DNA of 63,112 bases from Acidobacteriota bacterium (GTDB lineage: Bacteria; Acidobacteriota; Terriglobia; Bryobacterales; Bryobacteraceae), in the NCBI GenBank assembly GCA_026394015.1, contig JAPKZA010000497.1, positions 1 through 63,112 of the forward strand. The letters are read 5' to 3'. The translations under genes and the position numbers were made by a program. Position 1 is the stretch's first letter. Each line of letters begins with the position of its first letter. The notes under the pieces are model-generated. The model did no database searches. It saw only the letters and a program-made list of their open reading frames with translations, and was not told where the DNA came from. Below, piece after piece: positions 24,847 to 33,655 of the stretch.

Positions 24847-24866
<20 letters not shown>
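23670..24866 (+). CDS. Tyrosine recombinase (integrase) 2, ending inside attR
   Basis: A 398-residue integrase. ATG 23670 has GGAG at about 23657-23660, so it is preferred to ATG 23649. The N-terminal domain has YRFEWHGKEISKSTKQGNRR, the core-binding domain lies at about 80-170, and the catalytic domain shows CALRPEECFRLRWDEI (Arg I), GKTANARRVVPLP (Lys), LYTFRHTCLTNWA (His-x-x-Arg equivalent FRHT) and LAGHADFATTRRYVHP (His and Tyr). The last six codons and stop lie in the right attachment repeat, which places this gene directly at the element end, the usual position of the integrase that made the insertion. Confidence 0.92.
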
Positions 24867-24959
<93 letters not shown>

Positions 24960-25027
24960 ACAACGTCGTAACGTTTCCCAGAATAGCACAACAGAGGGGC
25001 TTTAGAGACCACCAGCCGACATTTTTT

Positions 25028-26125
25028 TCACTCTTCGATCCGGCCATCCTCGCGCAGTCGTAACGTCCGCCCACCCCACTCCACCGTGTCCCCCCACAGC
25101 CCGTTCACCCAAATCGCCGCCCCCCACAAATCCCGGAACGGAACGAGCCCCATCAGCCACAGCACGTTCTTATCTTCCAACCCCACCAGCCCAGCCACCA
25201 CCGCCACGTTGATCCGCAGCGCGATCAACAAAAACGCCATCCCCCAATTTCCCGTCGCCAGCGCGATCAACGCCCACACCGTCGCAAACGTTACCGGCAT
25301 GCCTAAATACCCAATCACCCCGCCCCGCGAAACTCGAATCGTCCGCGCCCAACGCAACTGGTGCTGATGCGCCGCCCCCCAGGTTTTCGCCCCTAAACTC
25401 GTCTCCACTACGGCCGTGCTCAAGTGGATCCGCTTGCCCAACTTGCTCACCTCCAGCCCCAACTGGTAGTCGTCCGCAATCTTATCCGCCAAAATCTCGA
25501 ATCCGCCCAGCGCTTCCAAATCCGCCCGCCGCAATAGCAGCGTCGACCCCATCGCAAACTCGGCCACTCCCACGAGCGGCGCCACCAACGCACTCGGTGC
25601 AAAATCGGTGGCCACCCCCAACGCTTCCATCATCCCCGCCACATGCTCCGCCCGCCCGCGATACAATGCCGTCACCAACCCCACGCCCGGTTGCTCCAAC
25701 CCGCCCATAATCGTCCGCAGATACCGCGGCGGGGCCAGAATGTCGCCGTCGTTGACGAGCAGCACGTCGAACTGCGCCGCCTTCGCCAGATCGATCAAGG
25801 CACCCACCTTCCGATTCGGCGTCACCGTCTCCCGTTCCAGCAGCCGAATCCGCCGCTCCGGAAACTCGGCGATCAGCCGACGAATCTCCGGGATCGCCGG
25901 ATCGTCCGGACTCGCCACCGAAAACAGAATCTCAAAGTGCGGGTAGTCCTGCGTCGCATGGGACCGGATCGCCGCGTAAAACCCCGGATCAGTGCCGTAT
26001 ACCGGCTTCAGAATCGAAATCGGCGGAAACGCCGTCGGCGCCGGATCGGTCTGAAAAAGGCGCTTGATGCTGGCGAGCAAGGCGATCAGTTGATAGGCCA
26101 GCGGAACCCACAGGACGTATTCCAT
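25028..26125 (-). CDS. hpnI: Hopanoid glycosyltransferase HpnI (GT21, ceramide-glucosyltransferase-like)
   Basis: A 365-residue membrane glycosyltransferase with an N-terminal membrane helix, a GT21 catalytic domain and several C-terminal hydrophobic segments. The motifs are PISILKPVYG near 40, LVNDGDILAPP near 124 (DxD-type), MGSTLLLRR near 205, DDYQLGLEVSKLGKRI near 225 and QLRWARTIRVSR near 260 (the QxxRW motif). HpnI adds N-acetylglucosamine to bacteriohopanetetrol. ATG 26125 overlaps the stop of the preceding transporter-like gene (TAATG). hpnJ in the same operon supports the assignment. Confidence 0.85.
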   Translation of the reverse strand: MEYVLWVPLAYQLIALLASIKRLFQTDPAPTAFPPISILKPVYGTDPGFYAAIRSHATQDYPHFEILFSVASPDDPAIPEIRRLIAEFPERRIRLLERETVTPNRKVGALIDLAKAAQFDVLLVNDGDILAPPRYLRTIMGGLEQPGVGLVTALYRGRAEHVAGMMEALGVATDFAPSALVAPLVGVAEFAMGSTLLLRRADLEALGGFEILADKIADDYQLGLEVSKLGKRIHLSTAVVETSLGAKTWGAAHQHQLRWARTIRVSRGGVIGYLGMPVTFATVWALIALATGNWGMAFLLIALRINVAVVAGLVGLEDKNVLWLMGLVPFRDLWGAAIWVNGLWGDTVEWGGRTLRLREDGRIEE

Positions 26126-26481
26126 TACAGGGCCAATAGGTAGACGCCGCACGTGACCAGCGCCGTGCCGGCCCAGCGCGCGGCGGTTACCTTCTCCTTC
26201 AGCAGCAAGCGCGCCAGAATCGTTTCCGCCACCAAACTCAGCGCCGTCGCCGGCACCGCGAAGCTCAGATCGGCCACCTGCAACAGCGCCAGAAAGGCGT
26301 AAAACGAGATCGCCAGAAAGACGACCGACGCGATCAGCGGCAGCTTCGACAGCAGGGTCTTCAAAAGGTGGCCAATCCCGAAATTGGTCATCTCCCCCTG
26401 CCGCTTCATCTCCCAGCTCTGCAGCAGGTCGCTGGCCACGGTCGAAACCACGATGATCGCAACGTACATCCAGGCGTTCAT
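26125..26481 (-). CDS. Small EamA/SMR-type membrane protein B
   Basis: A 118-residue protein with four predicted membrane helices, in the style of small multidrug resistance or ArnE/ArnF proteins: helix 1 MYVAIIVVSTVASDLLQSW, helix 3 with YAFLALLQVADLSFAVPATAL, and helix 4 ARWAGTALVTCGVYLLAL. It overlaps its partner by four bases (26478-26481) and hpnI by one. The pair is set between two hopanoid genes and may move a hopanoid intermediate across the inner membrane, by analogy with the paired ArnE/ArnF flippase; that role is inference. Confidence 0.82.
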   Translation of the reverse strand: MNAWMYVAIIVVSTVASDLLQSWEMKRQGEMTNFGIGHLLKTLLSKLPLIASVVFLAISFYAFLALLQVADLSFAVPATALSLVAETILARLLLKEKVTAARWAGTALVTCGVYLLAL

Positions 26482-26870
26482 GGTTCCGACTTTGGTGCCG
26501 TCAGGCCCACGAGCACCGTACCACCCACGATGCAGACGGTTCCCGCCCACCGCAGCGCGCTGATCTTTTCGTCCAGAAACACCGCCCCCATGATGGCATT
26601 CAAAACGAAGCCGACGGAGGTCACCGGAATCACGTAGCTCAAATCCGCCCAACTCAAGAGGGCCATCCGCGACAGCACCCAACCCGCCAGCAGGCCTATC
26701 CCGACGAGCACCCAAGGGTTGAACACGACTAGCACAAAAGAAAGGGGGCTGCCATCGAGCGCAGCCCCATGTTTCATGCCCCAACTGAGCGCGAAGTTCC
26801 CCAGCACATTCGTCACGACGACGATGGCGGCGAACAGGCGCGTCTTCCGGACTAGCCGATTACTTGACAC
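26478..26870 (-). CDS. Small EamA/SMR-type membrane protein A
   Basis: A 130-residue four-helix protein starting at GTG 26870, overlapping the end of hpnJ by 11 bases. Segments such as ALLSWADLSYVIPVTSVGFVL and LRWAGTVCIVGGTVLVGL match the EamA half-unit, and align with protein B next to it (LQVADLSFAVPATALSLV, AARWAGTALVTCGVYLL). Two unequal small subunits in tandem suggest a heterodimeric transporter. Confidence 0.82.
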   Translation of the reverse strand: MSSNRLVRKTRLFAAIVVVTNVLGNFALSWGMKHGAALDGSPLSFVLVVFNPWVLVGIGLLAGWVLSRMALLSWADLSYVIPVTSVGFVLNAIMGAVFLDEKISALRWAGTVCIVGGTVLVGLTAPKSEP

Positions 26871-28314
26871 CGGCGAGCGAGGCTTCTTTTTGTTCCTTGA
26901 CGAACTGCTTCCGCTTGCTCCGCAGCGCCATATATTCCCGGGCTTCTTTGTAGAGCCGCTTGCGTTCGGTCGAGTCGAAAATCGACTTCCGCACGATCCG
27001 CCAAGCCGCTTTCGGCCGGAAGTAGTATTCGCTGTAGAACCGTTCCACCGATTCCACCAACTCGCCGCGGTCCAGGCCGGGATAGATGATGTTCGGCAAC
27101 TGGTGACCCTTCTCGTCGGTCATCGCGTCCAGCGTGATCAGGTTGTTCTTCTTCACGTAGTCGAAGAACTCGGTCCCCGGATACGGGTGAGCCAGCGAAA
27201 CCTGAATGGTCTCGCAGTCCAACTCTTTGGCGAAGTTGATCGTATTCCGGATCGAATCCCGGGTTTCCCCGGGCAGGCCAACGATGAAGTCGGCGTGGAT
27301 CGTCAAGCCCAGTTTGTGCGCGTTGGCGGTGAACCGGCGCGCCATATCGATCGTCGCGCCTTTCTTGATGTTCTTCAGGATCTGCTGATCGCCCGATTCG
27401 TAGCCAACAATCATCAACCGGCCGCCGGCGTCTTTCATCGCCTTCAACGTATCGAAGTCGGTCGTGACGCGGGACGTGCAGGACCACGTGATCCCCACCT
27501 TGCCCAACTCGTTGCAAAGGGCGATCGTCCGGGCTTTCTGGTAATTGAAGGTGTCATCGTCGAAGAAAACTTCCTTCAACCCGGGGAAGTTATCCTTCAC
27601 CCAACGTACTTCATTGACGACGTCGTCCACCGAACGCAAGCGCCACCGGTGACCCGAATGCGTCTGCGGCCACAAACAGAACGTGCACTGCGCCGGACAT
27701 CCGCGCGAGGTATACAACGCCACGTACGGGTTGTGCAGAAACGGCACGTTATACCGGCGGAAATCCAAATCGCGCTTGTAGACTTTGGAGGCCCACGGCA
27801 ACGCGTCGAGATTCTCGATCACCGCCCCGTCGGGGTTGTGCATGAACGACCCATCGGGCCGTCGAAACGAAACCGACGGAATCTCCTCCAGCGGAGTGCC
27901 CGTCGCATAGGCCACAATCGCGTGGTCAAACTCTTTCCGGACAATGAAGTCGATCGCCGGAGCAATCCGCAAAGATTTTTCGGGCTCAACGGTAACCGGT
28001 GGCCCGACGAAGGCGACCTTCAACTTGGGGTTGAGGTCCTTCATCATCTCGGCCATCTGCACGTCCACGTGGAAGCCAGGCGTCGAGGTGAACAAAACCA
28101 ACAGCTCGAACTCTTTGGCCATCTCGACCGTTTGTTCAATCGAGATGCCATGTGGAGGGGCGTCCACCACCTTGCTGTCGGGCAACATGCCGGCGGGATA
28201 GCAGAGCCAAACTGGGTACCAGTATGACTCGATCTCACGCGTAGCGGGCCAGCGCGAGCTGGCGCCACCGTCAAACCCTTCAAAAGAAGGAGGATTTAGA
28301 AAAAGCGTGCGCAT
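26860..28314 (-). CDS. hpnJ: Hopanoid biosynthesis radical SAM protein HpnJ
   Basis: A 484-residue B12-binding radical SAM protein. It starts MRTLFLNPPSFEGFDGGA, which is typical of HpnJ, with a B12-binding-type domain to about 170, the cluster motif SRGCPAQCTFCLWPQ near 200, and FFDDDTFNYQKARTIALC near 250. HpnJ converts the glucosamine-bearing hopanoid to the cyclitol ether. It is the first gene of the minus-strand operon hpnJ, small transporter A, small transporter B, hpnI. Confidence 0.93.
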   Translation of the reverse strand: MRTLFLNPPSFEGFDGGASSRWPATREIESYWYPVWLCYPAGMLPDSKVVDAPPHGISIEQTVEMAKEFELLVLFTSTPGFHVDVQMAEMMKDLNPKLKVAFVGPPVTVEPEKSLRIAPAIDFIVRKEFDHAIVAYATGTPLEEIPSVSFRRPDGSFMHNPDGAVIENLDALPWASKVYKRDLDFRRYNVPFLHNPYVALYTSRGCPAQCTFCLWPQTHSGHRWRLRSVDDVVNEVRWVKDNFPGLKEVFFDDDTFNYQKARTIALCNELGKVGITWSCTSRVTTDFDTLKAMKDAGGRLMIVGYESGDQQILKNIKKGATIDMARRFTANAHKLGLTIHADFIVGLPGETRDSIRNTINFAKELDCETIQVSLAHPYPGTEFFDYVKKNNLITLDAMTDEKGHQLPNIIYPGLDRGELVESVERFYSEYYFRPKAAWRIVRKSIFDSTERKRLYKEAREYMALRSKRKQFVKEQKEASLAGVK

Positions 28315-28386
28315 AGAACCTATCTTCTACGGTACGGCAATCGGCACCCGAATAACAACTGTCGTTCAGTAAACAGTTGGAACCGG

Positions 28387-29079
28387 TCAGTGGATGGTCG
28401 CTACAGCCACTTCAGCAGCGGGTGGATCGCCGCCCGGCTGGAAGTTCGAGTAGTTAATCAGGAGTTCCGCTTTGCCCGCGATTCTGGTCTCAATCACCGA
28501 CTCGACGCGCGCCGGTAGCGCCACTCCCTTATGGACGGAGTAGTACCTCGTGAACGACACCTTTTTCAGGAAGACTGGCGACGGAGATTTCGAAAACTCC
28601 CCAGCCTCCCGGATCGGCAGGGCTAGCTCCTCGTCGATCCAAAGCTCTCCCTTGAACAGTCCCACCCGCTTTTTCCGCGGGGCAACTTCGTAGATATACA
28701 CCCGACGCCCTTCCTGTTCTGCCATCCGTTTAAATTTGAACTTGTAGTTCTGATCGTTGATACCCGAGTCGACCGGCTTCGTGCTGTTCTCTTGCTCCCC
28801 GGCCATGTACCGGGCGATCACGTGTTTCTTCACCGTATCGTCGCCCGTGATGGACTTCACGGCAAACGCCACGTGTCCGTTCTTCGCCACGTAGCGAACG
28901 CCGGTCAAATGGCCAACTTTGCCCAGCTTCGGCAGACGAGCATCGAAGTCCATATCCATCTGCAAATCGCGCGTCTGGTCTGCTTGCCGTCCGTTCGCTT
29001 CGAAGTAACGCTGCAAGATATCTTGAGCGGAAAGTGTAGGAATGAAGAGAAGGACCGGGAAAAGGAATCGAAGAACCAA
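28387..29079 (-). CDS. LolA-like secreted outer-membrane lipoprotein-sorting protein
   Basis: A 230-residue exported protein. Residues 1-18 (LRFLFPVLLFIPTLSAQ) are a signal peptide. The mature chain starts with a helix (DILQRYFEANG) and continues as a beta-rich sheet protein, with GRRVYIYEVAPRKKRVGLFKGELWIDEE near 118-145 typical of LolA/LolB-like folds. Such periplasmic proteins bind lipids or lipoproteins. It lies just upstream of hpnJ in the same direction, 72 bases away, so a link to hopanoid handling is possible but unproven. Confidence 0.7.
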   Translation of the reverse strand: MVLRFLFPVLLFIPTLSAQDILQRYFEANGRQADQTRDLQMDMDFDARLPKLGKVGHLTGVRYVAKNGHVAFAVKSITGDDTVKKHVIARYMAGEQENSTKPVDSGINDQNYKFKFKRMAEQEGRRVYIYEVAPRKKRVGLFKGELWIDEELALPIREAGEFSKSPSPVFLKKVSFTRYYSVHKGVALPARVESVIETRIAGKAELLINYSNFQPGGDPPAAEVAVATIH

Positions 29080-29151
29080 ACGCTACCTCAGACGAAAATA
29101 CTATCCCCAGTGTACCAACCGCCGTTGCTATCCCGAGCGCTATCCTGGACT

Positions 29152-30597
29152 ATGCGATTTGTTGGCGCGGCCAGTTTGCTAGGCCTGTTCGTTCTCGGCT
29201 GGGTCGTCGCCGGTTGGTGCGGCCTCCACCAGGATGAAGCGCTCTTCCTCAAAGCGATTGACGATCCGGCCGGGTGCGCTTTCTCGATCCTTCAGGGCAA
29301 GATCGCGCTCATGATCATGGCCTACGTAGGCACGCTCAAATCGGCGCTCTACCTTCCCTACCTTACGCTCGTCCCGCTCAGCCCCTTCGCCGTTCGCCTG
29401 CCGCTGCTCTTTGCCCTCGTCGCCATCGCGGGTCTATCGCTGCGCTTCTGGCTCGGGTTCGGCTCCGTTTCGGCCGTTGCCCTCACGGCGATCCTCTTCA
29501 TCGCCCATCCTCTTTTCGTCTTGCCGATCGTGATGGATTGGGGGCCGGTGGGCCTGCAACTGCTGCTCAGTACGCTGCTGCTCTACGCCGTCAGCCGGAA
29601 CTCGCTCCTCTGGGCCGGGCTGCTGGCGGGTCTGATGGTTTGGGACAAAGCCGTCGCCATCTGGGTGCTGGCCGCCGTGGTTGCCTCGGCGGCGATCTTC
29701 TACCCGGCCCGCCTACGTGCCTTTTTCCATTGGCGTGTCTTGGTTGGGTTCCTGCTTGGAGCAGGGCCCTACCTCTACTTCCGCTGGATGGTTCCTCCTC
29801 GCGCGATGGGTGACCTGCGCACCGAACTCGCCCCGGCCGAACTCTGGCCCAAAGTGCTGGCGGCGCGCCACTCCCTCGACGGCTCGGCCATGCTGGGGCT
29901 GCTGTTTCCGGTTGACCCTCCACCCGCGCTCTACGGCATCGTGGGGAGTGTGGCGCTGCTGGCCGTGGCCGGTTTGGCCGTGCGCCGCCGCCTGCCGGCT
30001 TTCTTCTGGGTCGCCACTGCCTTCGCGCTCGGCGGGATGATGCTGACCGGCGGCGCGGGTGGCTCGATCCACCATCACCTGCTGGTGTGGCCGCTGCTGG
30101 CGGCCGCTGCCTGCTCGACGCTGGCCGCGCTGCTGCAGCCCCGTTGGGCCGTCGCCATCGCCGGCGCCTTCCTCGCCTATTCCCAGCTCACGGCCTGGGT
30201 CCCTTATTTTCAGGCCGCCGCCCAGGGACCGCGCCGGGAATGGACCGACGTGACGACGCAAGTGGCCGTCGATCTGGCCCGACCCGGCGCTTGTCCCGGC
30301 GGCGTCTTCGCTCTCGACTGGGGTTTCACCGACAACCTGACCGCGCTCGGCCGTGGCCGCTATCGGGTGCAGATGGCGGCCGACGAGTGGTGGCGCGCCG
30401 AACTTCCTCCCGAGCAGCAGGCCCGGGCTGCCGCTCGGGCCGCCGATCCCCAAGCCTGTTTACTCGAATGGGCCGACGGCCCGCCGTACTTCACCGGAGT
30501 CCGCACCGCCGCTGATGCGGCCTTACGCGAACGCCCCAGCCGTGTCTTTCTCGATCGCCGCCGCCGGCCGATTATTCGCCTCTTCGGCCCGGCTTAG
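29152..30597 (+). CDS. GT-C-like membrane protein
   Basis: A 481-residue protein with about ten membrane helices and a C-terminal soluble part from about residue 365. GLHQDEALFLKAI near residue 24 places an acidic DE pair in the first external loop, as in GT39/PMT-type glycosyltransferases that use lipid-linked sugars. ATG 29152 is chosen because the open frame further upstream is antisense to the LolA-like gene. It ends four bases into a convergent gene of similar type. Confidence 0.7.
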   Translation: MRFVGAASLLGLFVLGWVVAGWCGLHQDEALFLKAIDDPAGCAFSILQGKIALMIMAYVGTLKSALYLPYLTLVPLSPFAVRLPLLFALVAIAGLSLRFWLGFGSVSAVALTAILFIAHPLFVLPIVMDWGPVGLQLLLSTLLLYAVSRNSLLWAGLLAGLMVWDKAVAIWVLAAVVASAAIFYPARLRAFFHWRVLVGFLLGAGPYLYFRWMVPPRAMGDLRTELAPAELWPKVLAARHSLDGSAMLGLLFPVDPPPALYGIVGSVALLAVAGLAVRRRLPAFFWVATAFALGGMMLTGGAGGSIHHHLLVWPLLAAAACSTLAALLQPRWAVAIAGAFLAYSQLTAWVPYFQAAAQGPRREWTDVTTQVAVDLARPGACPGGVFALDWGFTDNLTALGRGRYRVQMAADEWWRAELPPEQQARAAARAADPQACLLEWADGPPYFTGVRTAADAALRERPSRVFLDRRRRPIIRLFGPA

Positions 30598-32105
30598 GAA
30601 ACGTCGTAGACGACAATCGACTTCCCGGCGCGTTCCAGTTCCGGCACCTGCCGGATCCAATGCCACGGGTCGCCTTCGCCTTCGCCTTGCTGCACGGCGT
30701 AGCGAGAAGTTAAAGCCAGAATCCGCACGCTGACCGCCACGCAGCCCTGGCTCGTTTCTTCCCACCGCGGCACGTCCCGAAAGCGCCCGGGATAAAGCTG
30801 ATTCACCTCCGCCGTTCCGAAATAGGTCAGTCGGCATGTTGCGATTCCCCGTCGATCCATGATGCGAACGAGCGAAGCCAAATCCTGGCCCCAGTCCAGA
30901 TCGCTCTCGGCCAAAAACCAGCTCGGCTCCGGCCGCGCCGCTTCATTGAACGAGGCGATGTAATCGGGATGGGCCAACGCTGAAGCCACCACGAGCCAGG
31001 CCGAGAGCGGCATCGTGAGCCAGCGGCTGCCATGCACGATCGCCCACCCGGCCGCCAGCGAAAGCGGCACGTAGAGATGCAGCGCGTGGCGAATTCCCAG
31101 ATTGATATTCACCGGCAGCAGTGCCGCCAACAGCAACAGAACCATCGCCACGGGCAGCCACGCCGCCCGCCGCCACGCCAGCAAAAACAACGCCAGGGCC
31201 GCCAGCGGGGTTTTCACCGCCAGCGCCACCGGGAAGAACCGCCAATCGCCGCCAACGTGGACGTGCCCCATTAGGAGGCTGAAGTGGCCATCGCGGTTGT
31301 GCTTTCGGATCTCGTCGATGCCCTGCTCCGCTGGCCAAAGGAACGCCCGCAGACCCACAACCCGGGCCACGATCCCACTCGACTTCGTCGGCGGCTCGCC
31401 GCTCGGGAACTCCTTGGCGAATCGGTACGTGCTCGACAGGACCACCAGGCCGAATACGACACTCAACAGCAGCGGCCAGCCACGACGATAGACCACCACC
31501 AGCAGCCCCACCGCCAGCGCCACGAACAGCAGATTGCTGAACTTGGTCGCCATCGCCAGCCCGAACGCGAGGCCGGTCCAGACCACCCCCATCCGCGTCG
31601 GCGAGGACATCCACGCCTGGGCCCGTTCCACCGCCCAGGCGAAGGTCGCCATGGCAGCCAGGTCGGTGGTCGCCAAGCCCGCGTGGCCCAGCACCGGGGG
31701 CAGCAGGCTGAAAACCCCGACCGCCGCGACTCCCGCGTTCGGCCCGTACAGCCTTCTGCCCAGCAGCCAAATCGCCGCACAGCCCAGCCAGAAGAAGGGC
31801 AGCGTACCCGCCAATGTAAAATGCCGCCAATAATGCGCCCGTTCGTGCAGCAGAAAGTTCCCTTCGGCGACCGAATCGCCGTGGCCTCCCGGTCGAACGC
31901 CCGCCAGATACGGCCCCAGACCGATTAGGATCCGAGCCAACGGAGGGTGCTGCCGTTCGCGCGTATACTCCTTCTCTGCCCACCACTGCACCCCGCAAGC
32001 GACGTGAAACGGCTCGTCGTAAGTCGCATTCAAGTGCTGCCAGGTTGCGGCGATCCGCAGGGAGCCGATCAGGACCAGCGCCATGAGCAACCAGCGCTGT
32101 CTCAT
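30594..32105 (-). CDS. GT39-like membrane glycosyltransferase
   Basis: A 503-residue protein from ATG 32105. About eleven membrane helices; the first loop holds ATYDEPFHVACG near 30 and the conserved RQHPPLARILIGLG follows near 50, the standard PMT/ArnT arrangement of acidic motif and 'HPPL'. The C-terminal 140 residues contain a soluble part with SWFLAESDLDWGQDL and RLTYFGTAEV, seen in acidobacterial members. It probably transfers a sugar from a polyprenyl carrier at the periplasmic face; the acceptor is unknown. An in-frame start at 32129 would overlap the neighbour more. Confidence 0.78.
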   Translation of the reverse strand: MRQRWLLMALVLIGSLRIAATWQHLNATYDEPFHVACGVQWWAEKEYTRERQHPPLARILIGLGPYLAGVRPGGHGDSVAEGNFLLHERAHYWRHFTLAGTLPFFWLGCAAIWLLGRRLYGPNAGVAAVGVFSLLPPVLGHAGLATTDLAAMATFAWAVERAQAWMSSPTRMGVVWTGLAFGLAMATKFSNLLFVALAVGLLVVVYRRGWPLLLSVVFGLVVLSSTYRFAKEFPSGEPPTKSSGIVARVVGLRAFLWPAEQGIDEIRKHNRDGHFSLLMGHVHVGGDWRFFPVALAVKTPLAALALFLLAWRRAAWLPVAMVLLLLAALLPVNINLGIRHALHLYVPLSLAAGWAIVHGSRWLTMPLSAWLVVASALAHPDYIASFNEAARPEPSWFLAESDLDWGQDLASLVRIMDRRGIATCRLTYFGTAEVNQLYPGRFRDVPRWEETSQGCVAVSVRILALTSRYAVQQGEGEGDPWHWIRQVPELERAGKSIVVYDVS

Positions 32106-32112
32106 AACACCC

Positions 32113-32424
32113 TCATCCCGCCGCGGCACGCAGCAGGGCGGCCAGCAACTCCTCCTGCGAAAGGGTCGTGCTGATGAAGAGTTCCTGCCGCGCGCCCGCG
32201 CTCAGCGCAATCGCCTTCCATCCATTCGTGACAGGCACCGTAATGTGCACTTTCAGGGTCCCGCGTGCATCCCGGACCTTCGAAATCCGGCCCGGCACGA
32301 CGGAGCGGATCACGTCGTCCGGGTACTCCCGCAATAACCGCTCGAGCATCCCTCGCACCCCGTCGATGATGGAGTGCTCGATCTTCAAGCGGTTGTTCTC
32401 AGCCCGCAGGCGCATCCGAGCCAT
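32113..32424 (-). CDS. DUF2103-like protein
   Basis: A 103-residue basic protein. Signature-like features are KIEHSIIDGVRGMLERLL near 14-31, IRSVVPGRISKVRDARG near 40-56 and the strand pair LKVHITVPVTNGWKAIAL, then a final helix QEELLAAL. This agrees with DUF2103 (predicted metal-binding) as I remember it. ATG 32424 lies four bases after the stop of the lipoprotein gene, so the two are probably cotranscribed. The longer frame back to 32787 is a shadow of that gene. Confidence 0.62.
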   Translation of the reverse strand: MARMRLRAENNRLKIEHSIIDGVRGMLERLLREYPDDVIRSVVPGRISKVRDARGTLKVHITVPVTNGWKAIALSAGARQELFISTTLSQEELLAALLRAAAG

Positions 32425-32428
32425 ACGT

Positions 32429-33604
32429 TTAGGGTTTCTTGCGGGCGACGAGCAGGTTGGATGGAATCCGATTGAAACCGTATCCAATGTTGAACGCGAG
32501 CGGCTTGACCGAAGCCTTATCCGCGAACGCCTTCTGCAAATCGGGCTGCACCAGATTGCGGAACGAACCGTAGGGCTTGGAATACTGGCCATAGACTTGG
32601 CGGTTCCATTTGGCGGCGTCATAGTACTTGTACGGAATTCCTGAATCGTCCTGTACGACGGCCGTACTGCGCTGCAATACTTGCTCCCGGATCGCCGAGA
32701 AGTCCGCCCGATGCGGCATGTAGGAGGTCGATTTGAACATGCTGACGATGCCCGTTTGCTGGGCCAGAAATGCCTTGAAGCTTTCATTGATGGCGAACCT
32801 GGAATCGCCCAGGTTGATCGAGAAAAAGTAGATCCGCTGCGGCTTGGTTTGCGCCTTCATAACATAATCGATCGCCACGCCGCGGTTCACCTGATCCTTC
32901 AGCGACTCATCCCGCGCCACCACGGTACCCTTCGGGTCGAGCATGATCGGTGCCGTCCCTACAATCTTCGCGCCGGAGCGGACGAGTTGCACGAGCATGA
33001 TCGGCAATAAACCATCGGTGACCTGGCCGCGCAACTGCTTGTCCATCTCCTTCGTGATGAAGAAGCTCTTGCCCAGGACGTCGAACAGCGTCCGCCGGAC
33101 CTCCGGCAATTGGGCTTCGAGCGCCGCCGAACTCAGCCGCTTTTCGGTGGGCAGGGTGCCGGGCGGCTCCAAGCCGACCATGATATACAACGGGTTCTTG
33201 GGGTAAAAGGTCAAGAGGTGAACCACGTCCGGCCCGCCAAACGGGTAGAACGCGGTTGCCGATTCGATCTCCGCGCCGGACAATTCGCTGGCCTGAAACG
33301 CCGAGATCGGCGGCTGCCTCACCGTGGCCCACCGCGCGAACGCAGCATCAAAGCCGGCGGCATGCGCCTTCCATTGCTTTTCGTCCTCTCGCTTTTTCAG
33401 CGGGCTTTCTGCCCGACCCGGCATTCCTGCCAGGAACCGGGCGGCATCGTCGGCGTAGGGGTTGGCCGGGACGGCGAAGCCCGCCGGTTTCTCCTCTTTC
33501 TTGGCCACCTCGGGGGCTTTTTGCCCACAAGCCGTCATCCATAGGGTCAGGCCTATTACCGTAATTGTTGCCGAAGCTCGAAACTGCAGATACACTCTCG
33601 CCAT
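32429..33604 (-). CDS. Putative lipoprotein of unknown function
   Basis: A 391-residue secreted protein. The N-terminus (ASATITVIGLTLWMTACGQ) is a lipoprotein signal with a lipobox ending in Cys26. A short Lys/Glu linker follows, and then a globular domain with SATAFYPFGGPDVVHLLTFYP near 115 and IYFFSINLGDSRFAINESFKAFL near 255. I do not recognise the family. The 'FYPFGGPD...' block recurs in acidobacterial surface proteins in my experience, but no function follows from it. Confidence 0.75.
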   Translation of the reverse strand: MARVYLQFRASATITVIGLTLWMTACGQKAPEVAKKEEKPAGFAVPANPYADDAARFLAGMPGRAESPLKKREDEKQWKAHAAGFDAAFARWATVRQPPISAFQASELSGAEIESATAFYPFGGPDVVHLLTFYPKNPLYIMVGLEPPGTLPTEKRLSSAALEAQLPEVRRTLFDVLGKSFFITKEMDKQLRGQVTDGLLPIMLVQLVRSGAKIVGTAPIMLDPKGTVVARDESLKDQVNRGVAIDYVMKAQTKPQRIYFFSINLGDSRFAINESFKAFLAQQTGIVSMFKSTSYMPHRADFSAIREQVLQRSTAVVQDDSGIPYKYYDAAKWNRQVYGQYSKPYGSFRNLVQPDLQKAFADKASVKPLAFNIGYGFNRIPSNLLVARKKP

Positions 33605-33655
33605 TTTAGATACACAGAGCGTCTGCTTGCTGGAAATGTTTCGAAAGCCGGAAAA

